Notes: generated by a model from the letters alone, not told the origin. A stretch of DNA of 64,000 nt from Saccharopolyspora elongata (GCF_004348985.1 NZ_SMKW01000002.1:237342-301341); one strand, 5' to 3'. Positions 1 to 8,763 are shown, counted from the stretch's first letter. A program made the numbers and translations.

Positions 1-848
1 CTCGTCGCCGACGGCACCGGGCCGGTGAGCGGGATCGGCTCGATCGGCGACAGCAGGCCGGGCGTCGCCGAGAACAGCGCCCGGGTGTAGGGGTGGCGGG
101 CGGCGGCGACCGCGCCGGCCGGGATCTGCTCGACGGTCCGCCCGAGGTACATCGTCACCACCCGGTCGCTCATCCGCCGCACGGTCTGGATGTCGTGCGA
201 GACGAACACCATTGCCAGGCCCAGCTGTTCCTTCAGTTCGAGCAGCAGGTTGAGGATCTGCGAGCGCACCGAGACGTCGAGGGCGCTGGTGGGTTCGTCG
301 GCGACGAGCAGCCGGGGGCGCAGCGCGAGGGCCCGTGCGATGGCGACGCGTTGCCGCTGGCCGCCGGAGATCTGGCCCGGCAGCAGGTTCGCCACGCTCG
401 CCGGTAGGCCGACGAGGTCCAGCAGCTCGCGCACCCGCGTCTCGCGTTCCTGGCGACTGCCGTGCCCGTGCACGTCGAGCGGGTCGCGCAGGACCTGGCG
501 GATCGGCAGTCGCCGGTTGAGCGCCGTGGCCGGGTCCTGGAAGACCATGCCGACCTCGGCGCCGATCGCGGCCCGGCGCCCGGCTGCGGTCAGCGACCAG
601 ATGTCCTTGCCGCGGAAGGAGATCGTGCCGCTGGTCGGCCGCTGCAGGCCGACCACGACCTTGGCCAGGGTGGACTTGCCGCACCCGGATTCGCCGACGA
701 TGCCGACGGTTTCGCCGGCCACCACCGCCAGGTCGACGCCGGTGACGGCGTGCACCCGGTCGCGGCGGAACAGCCCGCCGGAGCGCGCCTTGTGGACGAC
801 GTGGACGTCGGCGAGCTCGACGAGGGTTTCGGGTTCTGGGGAGGTCAT
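1..848 (-). CDS. Dpp/Opp-type ABC transporter ATP-binding protein (partial)
   Basis: This is the second ATPase of a peptide/oligosaccharide-type ABC importer. Translating the minus strand from the ATG at 848 gives an uninterrupted frame that leaves the window at base 1, so the C-terminus is missing. Visible motifs are Walker A (GESGCGKST), the ABC signature ([14 protein letters not shown]), Walker B (LLVADEPTSALD) and the switch histidine (FVSHD). The end seen here has the HPYTRALFSATP segment typical of DppF/OppF. The ATG overlaps the stop of the upstream fused permease-ATPase by 4 bp, so the two are translationally coupled. The transported substrate cannot be read from the ATPase; the neighbouring sialidase suggests a sugar or glycopeptide. 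Confidence 0.93.
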   Translation of the reverse strand, partial: MTSPEPETLVELADVHVVHKARSGGLFRRDRVHAVTGVDLAVVAGETVGIVGESGCGKSTLAKVVVGLQRPTSGTISFRGKDIWSLTAAGRRAAIGAEVGMVFQDPATALNRRLPIRQVLRDPLDVHGHGSRQERETRVRELLDLVGLPASVANLLPGQISGGQRQRVAIARALALRPRLLVADEPTSALDVSVRSQILNLLLELKEQLGLAMVFVSHDIQTVRRMSDRVVTMYLGRTVEQIPAGAVAAARHPYTRALFSATPGLLSPIEPIPLTGPVPSAT

Positions 849-2818
849 GGCCGCTCCTGTGCTGCCGCCGCGGCGTGGTCCCGGTCGGCGGTGAGGTCGA
901 TCGCCGGGTGGTGGCAGGCCACCGCGTGGAACCTGCCCTGCCCGCCGAGCACCGGTGCCCGCTCCTCGCAGATCGCGGTGGCCATCGGGCAGCGGTCGGC
1001 GAACCGGCAGCCGGCCGCGAATTCGGACGGGGACGGCACCACGCCGGGGATCTGGGTCAGCTGCTCGGCGCCGGACTCCAGCGACAGCACCGCGCCGAAC
1101 AGCCCGCGGGCGTAGTGGTGCGCGGGCGCCTCGACCAGCGCCGAGGTCACCCCGGATTCCACGATCTGCCCGCCGTACATCACCACGATGCGATCGGTGA
1201 CGTCGGAGACCAGGGCCAGGTCGTGGGAGACCAGGATCAGAGCGAAGCCGAGTTCCGCGCGCAGCCGCAGCAGCAGCTGGATCACCTGCGCCTGCACGGT
1301 GACGTCCAGCGCTGTGGTCGGCTCGTCGGCCACGATCAGCTTCGGGTCGCGGGAGAGCGCCATCGCGATCAGCACGCGCTGCCGCTGGCCGCCGGAGAGC
1401 TCGTGCGGGTAGGCGGTGAGGGTGCGCGCGGGATCGAGCCCGACCATCTCCAGCAGCTCCGCGGGCGTGTGCCGGCCGCCGCGCCGGACCAGCTGCTTGA
1501 GCTGGGACCGGATGGTCATGGCGGGGTTCAGCGACGACAGCGCGTCCTGGTAGACCATCGCCATCTCGTGGCCGAGCAGGCGGCGCCGGGACTGGCGGGG
1601 GAGGGTGAGCAGGTCGGTGACGCCGCCCTCGCGGCGGAAGAGGATTTCGCCGCCGATGCGGGCTTCCTTCGGTTGCAGGCCCATCACCGTCAGCGCGATG
1701 ATCGTCTTGCCGCAGCCGGATTCCCCGACCAGGCCGAGGACTTCGCCGGGGCGGACGTCGAAGGAGATGCCGTCGACGATGTCCACGCCATCGTGGCGGC
1801 CGTCGAAGCCGATGGCGAGGTTGCGGACCTGCAGGATCGGTTCGCCGTCGGGCAGCGAGCGCGCCCGCTCCGCGAGCCGCTGCGCCGCCTCGGCGAGGCC
1901 GGGCAGCTCGGTGCGCTCGCCGGTGGCCGCCCGCGTGCGCCGCCTGGGTTCCGAGGTGGCCTGCCGGGTGGCCGGCGCCGCCCAGGCGTCCGAAACCCCT
2001 TCGGCGAGCACGTTGAGCGCGAGCACCGTCAGCAGGATCACCAGGCCGGGGAAGACCGTCGCCCACCAGCCGCCGGTCAGGACCATGTTGCGGCCGTCGG
2101 CGATGACGCTGCCCCACGACGGGTCGGGCGGGCGCACGCCCGCGCCGATGAACGACAGCGACGCCTCGAAGACGATCGCGTCGGCGACCATCACCGTGCA
2201 GAAGACCAGGACGGGCGCCGCGCAGTTGATCGCGACGTGCCGGACGAGGATGTGCGGGGTGCGGGCGCCGATGACGCGTTCCGCCGCCACGTAGTCCTCG
2301 CCGTACTGGGCGAGGACGTTGGCGCGCACCACGCGGGCGATCGGCGGGACGTTGACGAAGGCGATCGCCAGCACCAGCACCGGGATGCTGCCACCGAAGA
2401 CCGCCACGAGCACGGCGGCCAGCGCGATGCCCGGGAACGCCATGATCACGTCGAGCACCCGCATGATCGTTTCGCCGATCGCGGAGCGGGAGGTGGCGGC
2501 GACCGCGCCGACCACCGCGCCCGCGAGCAGCGCGCAACCGGTGGCGCCCAGCCCGATCAGCAGCGACCAGCGCGCCCCGTAGAGCACCCGCGTGAAGATG
2601 TCGCGGTTCGCGCTGTCCAGGCCCATCCAGTGCGTTGCGCTGGGGCCGCCCGCGGCGGCTTCCTGCGCGTACGGCGAATGCGGGGCCAGCATCGGCGCGA
2701 AGATCGCGGCCAGGCAGATGACGACGAGCAGGCCGACGGCGATCCAGGAGATCGTGTTGAGCCGCCGGAACCGGATGCCCGGCCGGGCGAGTCGTTCGGC
2801 AAGTCCGGTGCGCATCAC
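845..2818 (-). CDS. Fused ABC permease-ATPase (DppC-DppD type)
   Basis: A 657-residue fusion of an inner-membrane permease and an ATPase of a Dpp/Opp importer. Residues about 25-275 are a BPD_transp_1 permease: an N-terminal anchor, the HWMGLDSANRD segment, several membrane helices and an EAA-like loop near 165-190. A polar linker (about 280-325) leads to the ATPase, with Walker A at 365-372 (GESGCGKT), signature LSGGQRQR near 474-481 and Walker B LIVADEP near 494-500. The C-terminus carries the Cys-containing oligopeptide-transporter tail (CRFADRCP). The start is GTG at 2818 or ATG at 2815; either overlaps the preceding permease stop. Such permease/ATPase fusions are known in actinobacteria, so a real fusion is more likely than a missed stop. 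Confidence 0.93.
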   Translation of the reverse strand: MMRTGLAERLARPGIRFRRLNTISWIAVGLLVVICLAAIFAPMLAPHSPYAQEAAAGGPSATHWMGLDSANRDIFTRVLYGARWSLLIGLGATGCALLAGAVVGAVAATSRSAIGETIMRVLDVIMAFPGIALAAVLVAVFGGSIPVLVLAIAFVNVPPIARVVRANVLAQYGEDYVAAERVIGARTPHILVRHVAINCAAPVLVFCTVMVADAIVFEASLSFIGAGVRPPDPSWGSVIADGRNMVLTGGWWATVFPGLVILLTVLALNVLAEGVSDAWAAPATRQATSEPRRRTRAATGERTELPGLAEAAQRLAERARSLPDGEPILQVRNLAIGFDGRHDGVDIVDGISFDVRPGEVLGLVGESGCGKTIIALTVMGLQPKEARIGGEILFRREGGVTDLLTLPRQSRRRLLGHEMAMVYQDALSSLNPAMTIRSQLKQLVRRGGRHTPAELLEMVGLDPARTLTAYPHELSGGQRQRVLIAMALSRDPKLIVADEPTTALDVTVQAQVIQLLLRLRAELGFALILVSHDLALVSDVTDRIVVMYGGQIVESGVTSALVEAPAHHYARGLFGAVLSLESGAEQLTQIPGVVPSPSEFAAGCRFADRCPMATAICEERAPVLGGQGRFHAVACHHPAIDLTADRDHAAAAAQERP

Positions 2819-3774
2819 GCGGCGCTCCTGAGTCGGGGGTTGACCAGCAGGTACAGCACGTCCACGACGAGGTTCACCACGACGAAGCCGACCGCGATGG
2901 TGAGCACCGCGCCTTGCACGACGGCGGGATCGCCGTTGAGCACCGCGTTGATCATCAGCTGGCCCATGCCGGGCAGCGAGTAGATGGTCTCGATGACCAC
3001 CGCGCCGCCGAGCAGGTAGCCGACGCGCAGGCCGAGCACGGTCAACGGGTTGATCAGCGCGTTGCGCAGGACGTTGCGGCCGACCACGACGATCGGCGGC
3101 AGGCCGTTGCCGATCGCGGTGCGGACGTAGTCCTTGTCCAGCTCCTCCACCACGGCCGTGCGGATGATCCGGGTCAGCTGCGCGGCCACCGGCAGCGACA
3201 GCGAGATCGCCGGCAGCGTCATGGACACCAGCCAGCCGGTGAACGAGTCACCCGGGTTGATGTAGCCGCCGGTCGGGAACCAGCCGCGGTCGACGGCGAG
3301 CCACTGGATCGACAGCAGCGCGATCCAGAACGCCGGGGCCGCGACGCCGACCAGCGAGACGATCCGGATCAGCTGGTCGGGCCAGCGGTCCCGGAACAGC
3401 GCGGCGACGACGCCGAACACCAGCGCCAGCACGACCGCGATGAACAGCCCCAGGAAGGTCAGCTGCATCGTCAGCGGCAGCGCGGTGGCCACCTGCTCCA
3501 GCACCGGTGCCTTGGTCAGCACGCTGGTGCCCATGTCGCCCTGCGCCAGGTCGGCGACGAACCGCAGGTAGCGCACGGGCAGCGGGTCGAGCAGGCCGTT
3601 CTCCAGCTGGAACCGGTGGATCTGCTCGGGCGTCGGGTTGGCGCCCTGGAAGTACGCGTACTCCGGCTTGTTGTTGGAGAAGCGCATGATGATGAAGACG
3701 AACAGGATCACGCCCAGCAGCAGCGGGATCAGGATGAGGATGCGCCGCAGCAGCATCCTCGCGATCACGACCAC
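2815..3774 (-). CDS. Dpp/Opp-type ABC transporter permease (DppB-like)
   Basis: Integral membrane permease of 319 residues. The N-terminal helix (RRILILIPLLLGVILFVFIIM) and the following soluble loop (GANPTPEQIHRF, then LENGLLDPLPVRYLRF) are the usual DppB layout. Five more helices follow, with the cytoplasmic EAA-type loop (ELDKDYVRTAIGNGLPP) and a C-terminal SLPGMGQLMINAVLNGD segment. The GTG start at 3774 is chosen because it gives a normal family length. The stop overlaps the start of the fused permease-ATPase by 4 bp. It should pair with the permease half of that fusion to form the channel. Confidence 0.93.
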   Translation of the reverse strand: MVVIARMLLRRILILIPLLLGVILFVFIIMRFSNNKPEYAYFQGANPTPEQIHRFQLENGLLDPLPVRYLRFVADLAQGDMGTSVLTKAPVLEQVATALPLTMQLTFLGLFIAVVLALVFGVVAALFRDRWPDQLIRIVSLVGVAAPAFWIALLSIQWLAVDRGWFPTGGYINPGDSFTGWLVSMTLPAISLSLPVAAQLTRIIRTAVVEELDKDYVRTAIGNGLPPIVVVGRNVLRNALINPLTVLGLRVGYLLGGAVVIETIYSLPGMGQLMINAVLNGDPAVVQGAVLTIAVGFVVVNLVVDVLYLLVNPRLRSAA

Positions 3775-3830
3775 GTGGAACTCCGCTCAGTTCTCGTCTC
3801 TGAAGCGGCGAAGCCGCTTAGCCCATCTAT

Positions 3831-3965
3831 GCAACTTGCACCGCTGCGGGTTCTCAGACGTCGTCTCGGGAGGACAGCCCCGGGGCCGCGTATTGGTCAT
3901 ACACAAGCCGGGGATCCCGGACTGAGGCGGCGTCTGAGGTTCCGCTACCCGCACCGCCGTGCAAG
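3831..3965. repeat. Imperfect inverted-repeat element in the importer operon
   Basis: In the 206-bp gap between the binding-protein gene and the permease gene lies an imperfect inverted repeat. The left arm is about 3835-3860 and the right arm about 3931-3965, matching over CTTGCACCG, TGCGGGT and CTCAGACG with small gaps. The inner part also folds (for example CCGGGGATCCCGG around 3908-3921), and a separate 7-bp hairpin (AAGCGGC/GCCGCTT) stands at 3803-3819. It has no coding capacity. It may be a miniature mobile or REP-like element, or an mRNA-processing hairpin that lowers permease expression relative to the binding protein. A family cannot be assigned from one copy. Confidence 0.55.
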
Positions 3966-3980
3966 GTGCGTTCGACTGTT

Positions 3981-5591
3981 TCAGATTCGCTTGGCTTGCA
4001 ACAGGTTCATGCCGGGGTAGGGCTGCGGCTCGACGCCGTCGAGCTTCGCCGGGTCCCAGGCCGTCACGAGCTCGTTGTGCAGCACCGGGTAGAGGACCGC
4101 TTGGTCGGCCACCACGTCGAGGTAGTCGTGGACGAGTTGCCGCCGCCGGGCCGGGTCGGGTTCCCGGATCGCCTGGTCCATCGCCGCGAACAGCGCCTTG
4201 GCCTCGGGGCTGGAGTCCCACTTGGTGTACTTCATCCAGGTGCCACCGGCGGTGTAGTTGTAGCGCAGGATCAGGTCCGGGTCGAGGCCGAACTGGTTCG
4301 GGTTCGATGCCGCCGCGACGACCTGGTAGGACTGCGACTGGTCCATCTTGGTGAACAGCGCGCTGGTGTCCTGCGGCTGCAGCTCGGTCTTGACGCCGAT
4401 CGCCTCCCAGGAGTTGGCGATGGTCGGCAGGCAGTCGGCGAGCCAGCTGACGTTCACCGCCATCAGCGTGATGGTCAGCCCGCTGACCCCGGCCTCGGCG
4501 AGCAGCGCCCGCGCCCGGTCGGGGTCGTGGTCGTAGACGGTCTTCGCCCTGGCGTAGGCCGGGTTCTGCTCGTTGAGGAAGCTGGTGGCCGGGGTGCCGT
4601 GGCCCTTGAGCGCGACGTCGATCATCTTGCGGGTGTCGATGGCGTGGAACAGGGCCTGCCGGACCCGCTTGTCGTCGAACGGCTTCTGACCGGTGTTGAA
4701 CATCAGGAACAGGTGGTTCATGCCCTTGCCGCCGTCGACCCGCAGCCCGCTCTGGCGCAGCTGGTCGATGTTGGCGTAGGGGATGTTCTCGGCGACCTGC
4801 GCCTCGGCGCCGCCGCCGGAGATCTTCGCGACCCGGGCAGAGGCGTCCACGATGGACAGCCAGTTCATCTTCTGCACCGCGGGCTTGCGCGGGCCGTTGT
4901 AGTCCGCGAACGCCTCGAACCTGGTGTTGGCCTTAGGGTTGTGCTCGACCAGCTTGTACGGGCCGGAGCCGATGGCCTTGCCGCTCTTGGCCGCGTCCCA
5001 GCCGCCCGGGGCGCCGTAGACGTGCTTCGGCATGATCTTCGCGATCGTGAGGCGCTGGATCCCGTCCGGGAACGGGAACTTCAGGACCAGTTCCACTGTG
5101 GCGTCGTCGACCTTGCGGGCCTCCTGCAGCCACGCGGCGAAGAACGAGGACGCCAGGGTGCTCGGGTCGAGGACGCGCTCGAAGGTGAACACCACGTCGT
5201 CCGCGGTGACCGGCTGCCCGTCGTGCCACTTCGCGCCCGGGCGCAGCGCGAAGCGCCAGGTGGTTGCATTGGGGTCGGCGGGTGCGGCCGCCGCCAGCGC
5301 GGGGTAGGGGTCGCGGGTGACCGGGTCGGTGTCGATCAGTCCTTCGTAGACGTGGTTGTTGCCGGCCATCGCGAACGCCGACGCGGTCATGGTCGGGTCC
5401 CAGGTCTGGTCGTTGCCGTAACCGATCACGGCGGTGATCAGGCCCTTGTCGTCGCCGCCGGTCGATGTCGTCGACGCGGGGCCGCCGCAGGCGCCGACGG
5501 TGGCGGAGACGGCCGCCGCCGCGCTCAGGATCCCGCTGTAGCGCAGAAAGTCGCGGCGACTGACGAAGGTGCGGGAAACGTGGGGGCTCAC
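3981..5591 (-). CDS. Extracellular solute-binding protein, SBP_bac_5 family (Tat lipoprotein)
   Basis: Substrate receptor of the Dpp-type importer, 536 residues. The N-terminus has a twin-arginine signal (SRRDFLRYSG) and a lipobox (VGAC near residue 35), so it is probably exported folded and lipid-anchored outside the membrane. The mature part shows family-5 hallmarks: YEGLIDTDP, WRFALRPGAKWHDGQPVTADDVVFTFERV, GSGPYKLVEHNP and VRQALFHAIDTRKM. It is the first gene of the importer operon, divergent from the sialidase gene. Family 5 proteins bind peptides, nickel, heme or sugars; Dpp-type sialic acid importers exist, so a sialidase product is a reasonable but unproved ligand. Confidence 0.93.
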   Translation of the reverse strand: MSPHVSRTFVSRRDFLRYSGILSAAAAVSATVGACGGPASTTSTGGDDKGLITAVIGYGNDQTWDPTMTASAFAMAGNNHVYEGLIDTDPVTRDPYPALAAAAPADPNATTWRFALRPGAKWHDGQPVTADDVVFTFERVLDPSTLASSFFAAWLQEARKVDDATVELVLKFPFPDGIQRLTIAKIMPKHVYGAPGGWDAAKSGKAIGSGPYKLVEHNPKANTRFEAFADYNGPRKPAVQKMNWLSIVDASARVAKISGGGAEAQVAENIPYANIDQLRQSGLRVDGGKGMNHLFLMFNTGQKPFDDKRVRQALFHAIDTRKMIDVALKGHGTPATSFLNEQNPAYARAKTVYDHDPDRARALLAEAGVSGLTITLMAVNVSWLADCLPTIANSWEAIGVKTELQPQDTSALFTKMDQSQSYQVVAAASNPNQFGLDPDLILRYNYTAGGTWMKYTKWDSSPEAKALFAAMDQAIREPDPARRRQLVHDYLDVVADQAVLYPVLHNELVTAWDPAKLDGVEPQPYPGMNLLQAKRI

Positions 5592-5799
5592 GTTGCCTCC
5601 TGGCGGGTTGAGCGACGGGACATGGGACGTCCTACGTCAAGTCTGGGAGTGCAGGCTACGGTCGCCTGCGTTCGGCGGTCAAGAACAGTTGATCGAGAGG
5701 TTTCCGGCCGGTTTCGCGGAGCCGTCCGCCGAGGCTTTCAGAGGTTCCACGTAGGACGTAGTATGTCTTCCCTCGTTCGCTCTGCTGGAAGGGCATGAC
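5592..5799. promoter_or_regulatory. Divergent promoter region with paired ACGTnnnACGT motifs
   Basis: The 208-bp gap between the divergent binding-protein and sialidase genes contains two copies of the same motif in opposite orientation. One is GACGTCCTACGTC at 5626-5638, 35 bp from the importer start. The other is ACGTAGGACGTA at 5749-5760, 40 bp from the sialidase start. The core GT-N3-AC matches the general half-site of FadR-subfamily GntR regulators, but no such regulator is encoded in this window. The symmetric placement suggests one regulator controls both transcripts. Confidence 0.5.
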
Positions 5800-7695
5800 A
5801 TGCGCATAGCACCTGGAGGGCCGCCGCGGCGGTGGAGAGCCGCGGCGTTGAGCGTCCTGCTGTCGGCCGCGATGCTGTCGGGATCGCCGGCCGGCGCGGC
5901 CGCCGAACCGGACCCGGCAGCACCGTTCGTCGACGAGCAGGTCCTGTTTGCGAAGCAGGACTTCGGCTACGCGTGCTTCCGCATCCCGGCCGTCGTCCGG
6001 GCCGACAACGGCGACGTCCTCGCCTTCGCCGAGGGCCGGGTCGCGGACTGCGGCGACGACGGCGACATCGACATCGTGCTGCGGCGCTCCACCGACGGCG
6101 GCCGCACCTGGGGCCCGCTGCAGGTGGTCTCCGACGGCAACGGGTCGACGCACGGCAACCCGGTGCCGATCGTCGACCAGCGCACCGGCCGCATCGTGCT
6201 GGTCAGCAACCACAACGGGCCCGATCCCTGCCCGAACGGCTGCGATCGCGATCCGTTCGTCCAGGTCAGCGACGACGACGGGGCCACGTGGTCGGCGCCG
6301 CGCGAGATGACCGAGGGCAAGCGCCCGGAGTGGAACTTCTGGTACGCCACCGGCCCGATGCACGGCATCCAGCTCACCCGCGGCCCGCACGCGGGACGGC
6401 TGGTGGTCGGCGCCAGCCACGAGATCAACGACAGCGTGCGCCCGCACGTCTACGGCACGCACCTGCTCTACAGCGACGACAGCGGCCAGACCTGGCACAT
6501 CGGTGCGTCCGCGGCCGTCGACGGCGGGACGGTCATCGCCCAGGAGGTGACCGTCGTCGAGCTCACCGACGGGCGGGTCTACGCGCTGGCCAGGGATCGC
6601 GGCACCGATCCGGGCCATCGGTCGGTCGCGATCAGCAGCGACGGGGGAGCGACGTTCGACGAGCCGTTCCAGGCCATCGACCTGGCCATGCCCGACGTGC
6701 AGGCGTCGACGCTGCGCCTGCACGCGCGGGACCAGGGCGACGCCGAGGACCGGATCCTGCTGTCCGCGCCGGCGCATCCGGTGGCGCGCGAGGCGATGTC
6801 GGTGCGTTCCTCCTACGACGAGGGACGGAGCTGGCAGCCCTGGGAGCAGGGCAAGGTCTTCTGGTGGGGGCCGTCGGCGTACTCGGACATGGTGAAGCTC
6901 GACGGCGACGAGATCGGGCTGTACTACGAGGCCGGCTCCGCCACGCCGTACGAGTCGATCCGGTGGGCGCGTTTCAACGAGGCCTACCTGGCGACGCCGA
7001 ACGGCACGCCGCCGGGCATTCCGGGACCGCCCGAACCCGGTCCGACGACGCCCGATGACTCCGGCCGCGGCAACCCCGCCTTCGTCCGCGGCGACGCGGC
7101 GCTGGTGCCCGGGCGGTTCGGGAACGCGTTGGCCCTGGACGGCGTGGACGACCGCGTCGAGGTGCCGTTCGACGAGTCGATCGACCTCGGCGGCGGCGAC
7201 TTCACCCTGACGACGTGGTTCCGCTACGCGGACACCACCGGCTCGCACGCCCTGCTGTGGGCGTACCGGACCGGCAGCGGCACCACGCCGCAGCTGTGGC
7301 TGCGCGCGGAACCCGGCTCGAACCGGATCCAGGCGCTGATCATGGTGGACCGCTTCAACATCACCGTGCAGTCCGCCGGCGCGTACAACGACGACCAGTG
7401 GCACCACGCGGCGCTCCAGCGGGTGGACGGCCGGTTCGTGCTGCGCATCGACGGCCGGGAAGCCGGATCGGCCGAGGTGCCGCCGGGTTCCGTCACCGAG
7501 GGCAAGGAGTTCGGGGTCGACGGAATCCACATCGGACAGCGCGTGGACGGCGCCAACCGCTTCCACGGCGCCATCGACGACGTGCGCGTCTACCGGCGCG
7601 CGCTGACGCAGGCGGAGCTGGAGTCCATCCGGACGCGGAACGCGCAGATCGGCGGCCGCCTCGGGCTCCGGCTCCCGATGGAGGCCATCTCCTGA
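5800..7695 (+). CDS. Secreted exo-alpha-sialidase with LamG-like C-terminal domain
   Basis: A glycoside hydrolase family 33-type sialidase (neuraminidase) that removes terminal sialic acid from glycans outside the cell, 631 residues. It has an N-terminal Sec signal ending near AGAAAEPD. The FRIP motif (YACFRIPAVV, about residues 58-67) supplies the first arginine. At least five Asp boxes follow (STDGGRTW, SDDDGATW, SDDSGQTW, SSDGGATF, SYDEGRSW). The candidate nucleophile tyrosine lies in GLYYEAGSA. A proline-rich linker near 400-425 leads to a concanavalin/LamG-like domain (LDGVDDRVEVPF to FHGAIDDVRVYRR), probably for carbohydrate binding. It is divergent from a Dpp-type importer with a shared motif in the promoter region. 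Confidence 0.95.
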   Translation: MRIAPGGPPRRWRAAALSVLLSAAMLSGSPAGAAAEPDPAAPFVDEQVLFAKQDFGYACFRIPAVVRADNGDVLAFAEGRVADCGDDGDIDIVLRRSTDGGRTWGPLQVVSDGNGSTHGNPVPIVDQRTGRIVLVSNHNGPDPCPNGCDRDPFVQVSDDDGATWSAPREMTEGKRPEWNFWYATGPMHGIQLTRGPHAGRLVVGASHEINDSVRPHVYGTHLLYSDDSGQTWHIGASAAVDGGTVIAQEVTVVELTDGRVYALARDRGTDPGHRSVAISSDGGATFDEPFQAIDLAMPDVQASTLRLHARDQGDAEDRILLSAPAHPVAREAMSVRSSYDEGRSWQPWEQGKVFWWGPSAYSDMVKLDGDEIGLYYEAGSATPYESIRWARFNEAYLATPNGTPPGIPGPPEPGPTTPDDSGRGNPAFVRGDAALVPGRFGNALALDGVDDRVEVPFDESIDLGGGDFTLTTWFRYADTTGSHALLWAYRTGSGTTPQLWLRAEPGSNRIQALIMVDRFNITVQSAGAYNDDQWHHAALQRVDGRFVLRIDGREAGSAEVPPGSVTEGKEFGVDGIHIGQRVDGANRFHGAIDDVRVYRRALTQAELESIRTRNAQIGGRLGLRLPMEAIS

Positions 7696-7709
7696 CGGCC
7701 CGGGTAGGT

Positions 7710-7773
7710 GTCGTGAGTGCGAAAGCCGGTAAGAACCGGACAGCCGGTAAGAACCGGACTTCGCGCTCACGAC
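7710..7773. repeat. Dispersed GTGAGTG/CACTCAC-type hairpin, possible terminator
   Basis: Outer arms GTCGTGAGTGCGAA (7710-7723) and TTCGCGCTCACGAC (7760-7773) form a 14-bp stem with one G-U pair. Between them an 18-bp unit AGCCGGTAAGAACCGGAC occurs twice in tandem (7724-7741, 7742-7759), and each unit can form its own small CCGGT/ACCGG hairpin. A related element is at 35789-35834 with the same outer arms. It lies 15 bp after the sialidase stop and 24 bp before the next start, so it probably acts as a terminator or mRNA stabiliser. Confidence 0.65.
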
Positions 7774-7797
7774 CCGCCGATCGGGCATGATCGGCCC

Positions 7798-8763
7798 ATG
7801 CGCACCTTCTACCCGGAGCTGGAACCACACGCCGCGGGACACCTGGACGTCGGGGACGGAAACCTCGTCTACTGGGAGGAATGCGGGAATCCGCACGGGA
7901 AGCCCGTGGTGTTCGTACACGGCGGGCCAGGCGCCGGGTGCACCCCGGCGCACCGCAGGCTGTTCCGCCCCGACGCGTACCGGATCGTGCTGTTCGACCA
8001 GCGCGGATGCGGTCGCAGCACGCCGAGCGCCGGAGCGGCCGACGGGAATCTGGCCACCAACACCACCTGGCACCTGGTCGCCGACATGGAGCGGCTCCGC
8101 GAACACCTCGGCATCCAACGCTGGCAGGTGTTCGGCGGCTCGTGGGGCAGCACGCTCGCGCTCGCCTATGCGCAGACGCATCCCGATCGCGTCAGCGAGC
8201 TGGTGCTGCGCGGTGTGTTCACCGTCCGCCGGAGCGAACTCGACTGGTCTTACGCGGGCGGCTCCGCGCATCTGTTCCCCGAGCAATGGCACGACTTCCT
8301 GGCGGCCGTTCCCGAAGCGGAGCGGGGCGGCGACCTCCTCACCGCCTACCACCGACTGCTCGACGACCTCGACCCGGCCGTGCACGAGCCCGCGGCCATC
8401 GCCTGGAGCGCGTGGGAGGGGCGGCTCATCGCGCTGCGGCCGCGACCGGAGCTGATCGCGGAGTTCACCGAACCCGGGTCCGCGGTTCCCCTGGCCCGCA
8501 TCGAGAACCACTACTTCCGGCACCGCGGCTGGCTGGAGGAAGGGCAGCTCATCCGCGACGCCGGGCTGCTGAGCGGTATCCCCGGGGTGATCGTGCAGGG
8601 CCGGTACGACGTGCTCACCCCGCCGGGTACGGCCTGGGAACTCGCCCGTGCGTGGGGAAACGCGGAGCTGACCATCGTCGAGGATGCCGGGCACGCCTTC
8701 GACGAGCCCGGCATCCTCGACGGGCTCATCGCGGCCACCGACCGGTTCGCCGGCCGCGCCTGA
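7798..8763 (+). CDS. pip: Proline iminopeptidase (alpha/beta hydrolase)
   Basis: Cytoplasmic serine peptidase of 321 residues that releases N-terminal proline from peptides (family S33). Typical features are VVFVHGGPGAGC (oxyanion loop), FDQRGCGRSTPSA, the nucleophile elbow GGSWGS, the acid in VQGRYDVLTPP and the histidine in DAGHAFDEPG. The ATG at 7798 (MRTFYPELEP) gives the usual family start; the upstream in-frame codons run through the hairpin element and are not coding. It lies between two sialidase genes, but nothing in the sequence ties it to sialic acid use. Its 3' end converges on the second sialidase. Confidence 0.94.
   Translation: MRTFYPELEPHAAGHLDVGDGNLVYWEECGNPHGKPVVFVHGGPGAGCTPAHRRLFRPDAYRIVLFDQRGCGRSTPSAGAADGNLATNTTWHLVADMERLREHLGIQRWQVFGGSWGSTLALAYAQTHPDRVSELVLRGVFTVRRSELDWSYAGGSAHLFPEQWHDFLAAVPEAERGGDLLTAYHRLLDDLDPAVHEPAAIAWSAWEGRLIALRPRPELIAEFTEPGSAVPLARIENHYFRHRGWLEEGQLIRDAGLLSGIPGVIVQGRYDVLTPPGTAWELARAWGNAELTIVEDAGHAFDEPGILDGLIAATDRFAGRA

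Noticed and set aside
875..2983. Long plus-strand open frame opposite the fused permease-ATPase
   Set aside because: It is rich in Arg/His/Asp repeats with no recognisable domain and exactly mirrors a clear transporter gene; a GC-rich antisense shadow.
3966..5798. 610-codon plus-strand frame opposite the solute-binding protein
   Set aside because: No homology features, no Shine-Dalgarno, and the opposite strand encodes an intact Tat lipoprotein.
5656..8694. 1012-codon minus-strand frame opposite the sialidase and iminopeptidase
   Set aside because: Composition is typical of an antisense shadow; both plus-strand genes have strong family motifs.
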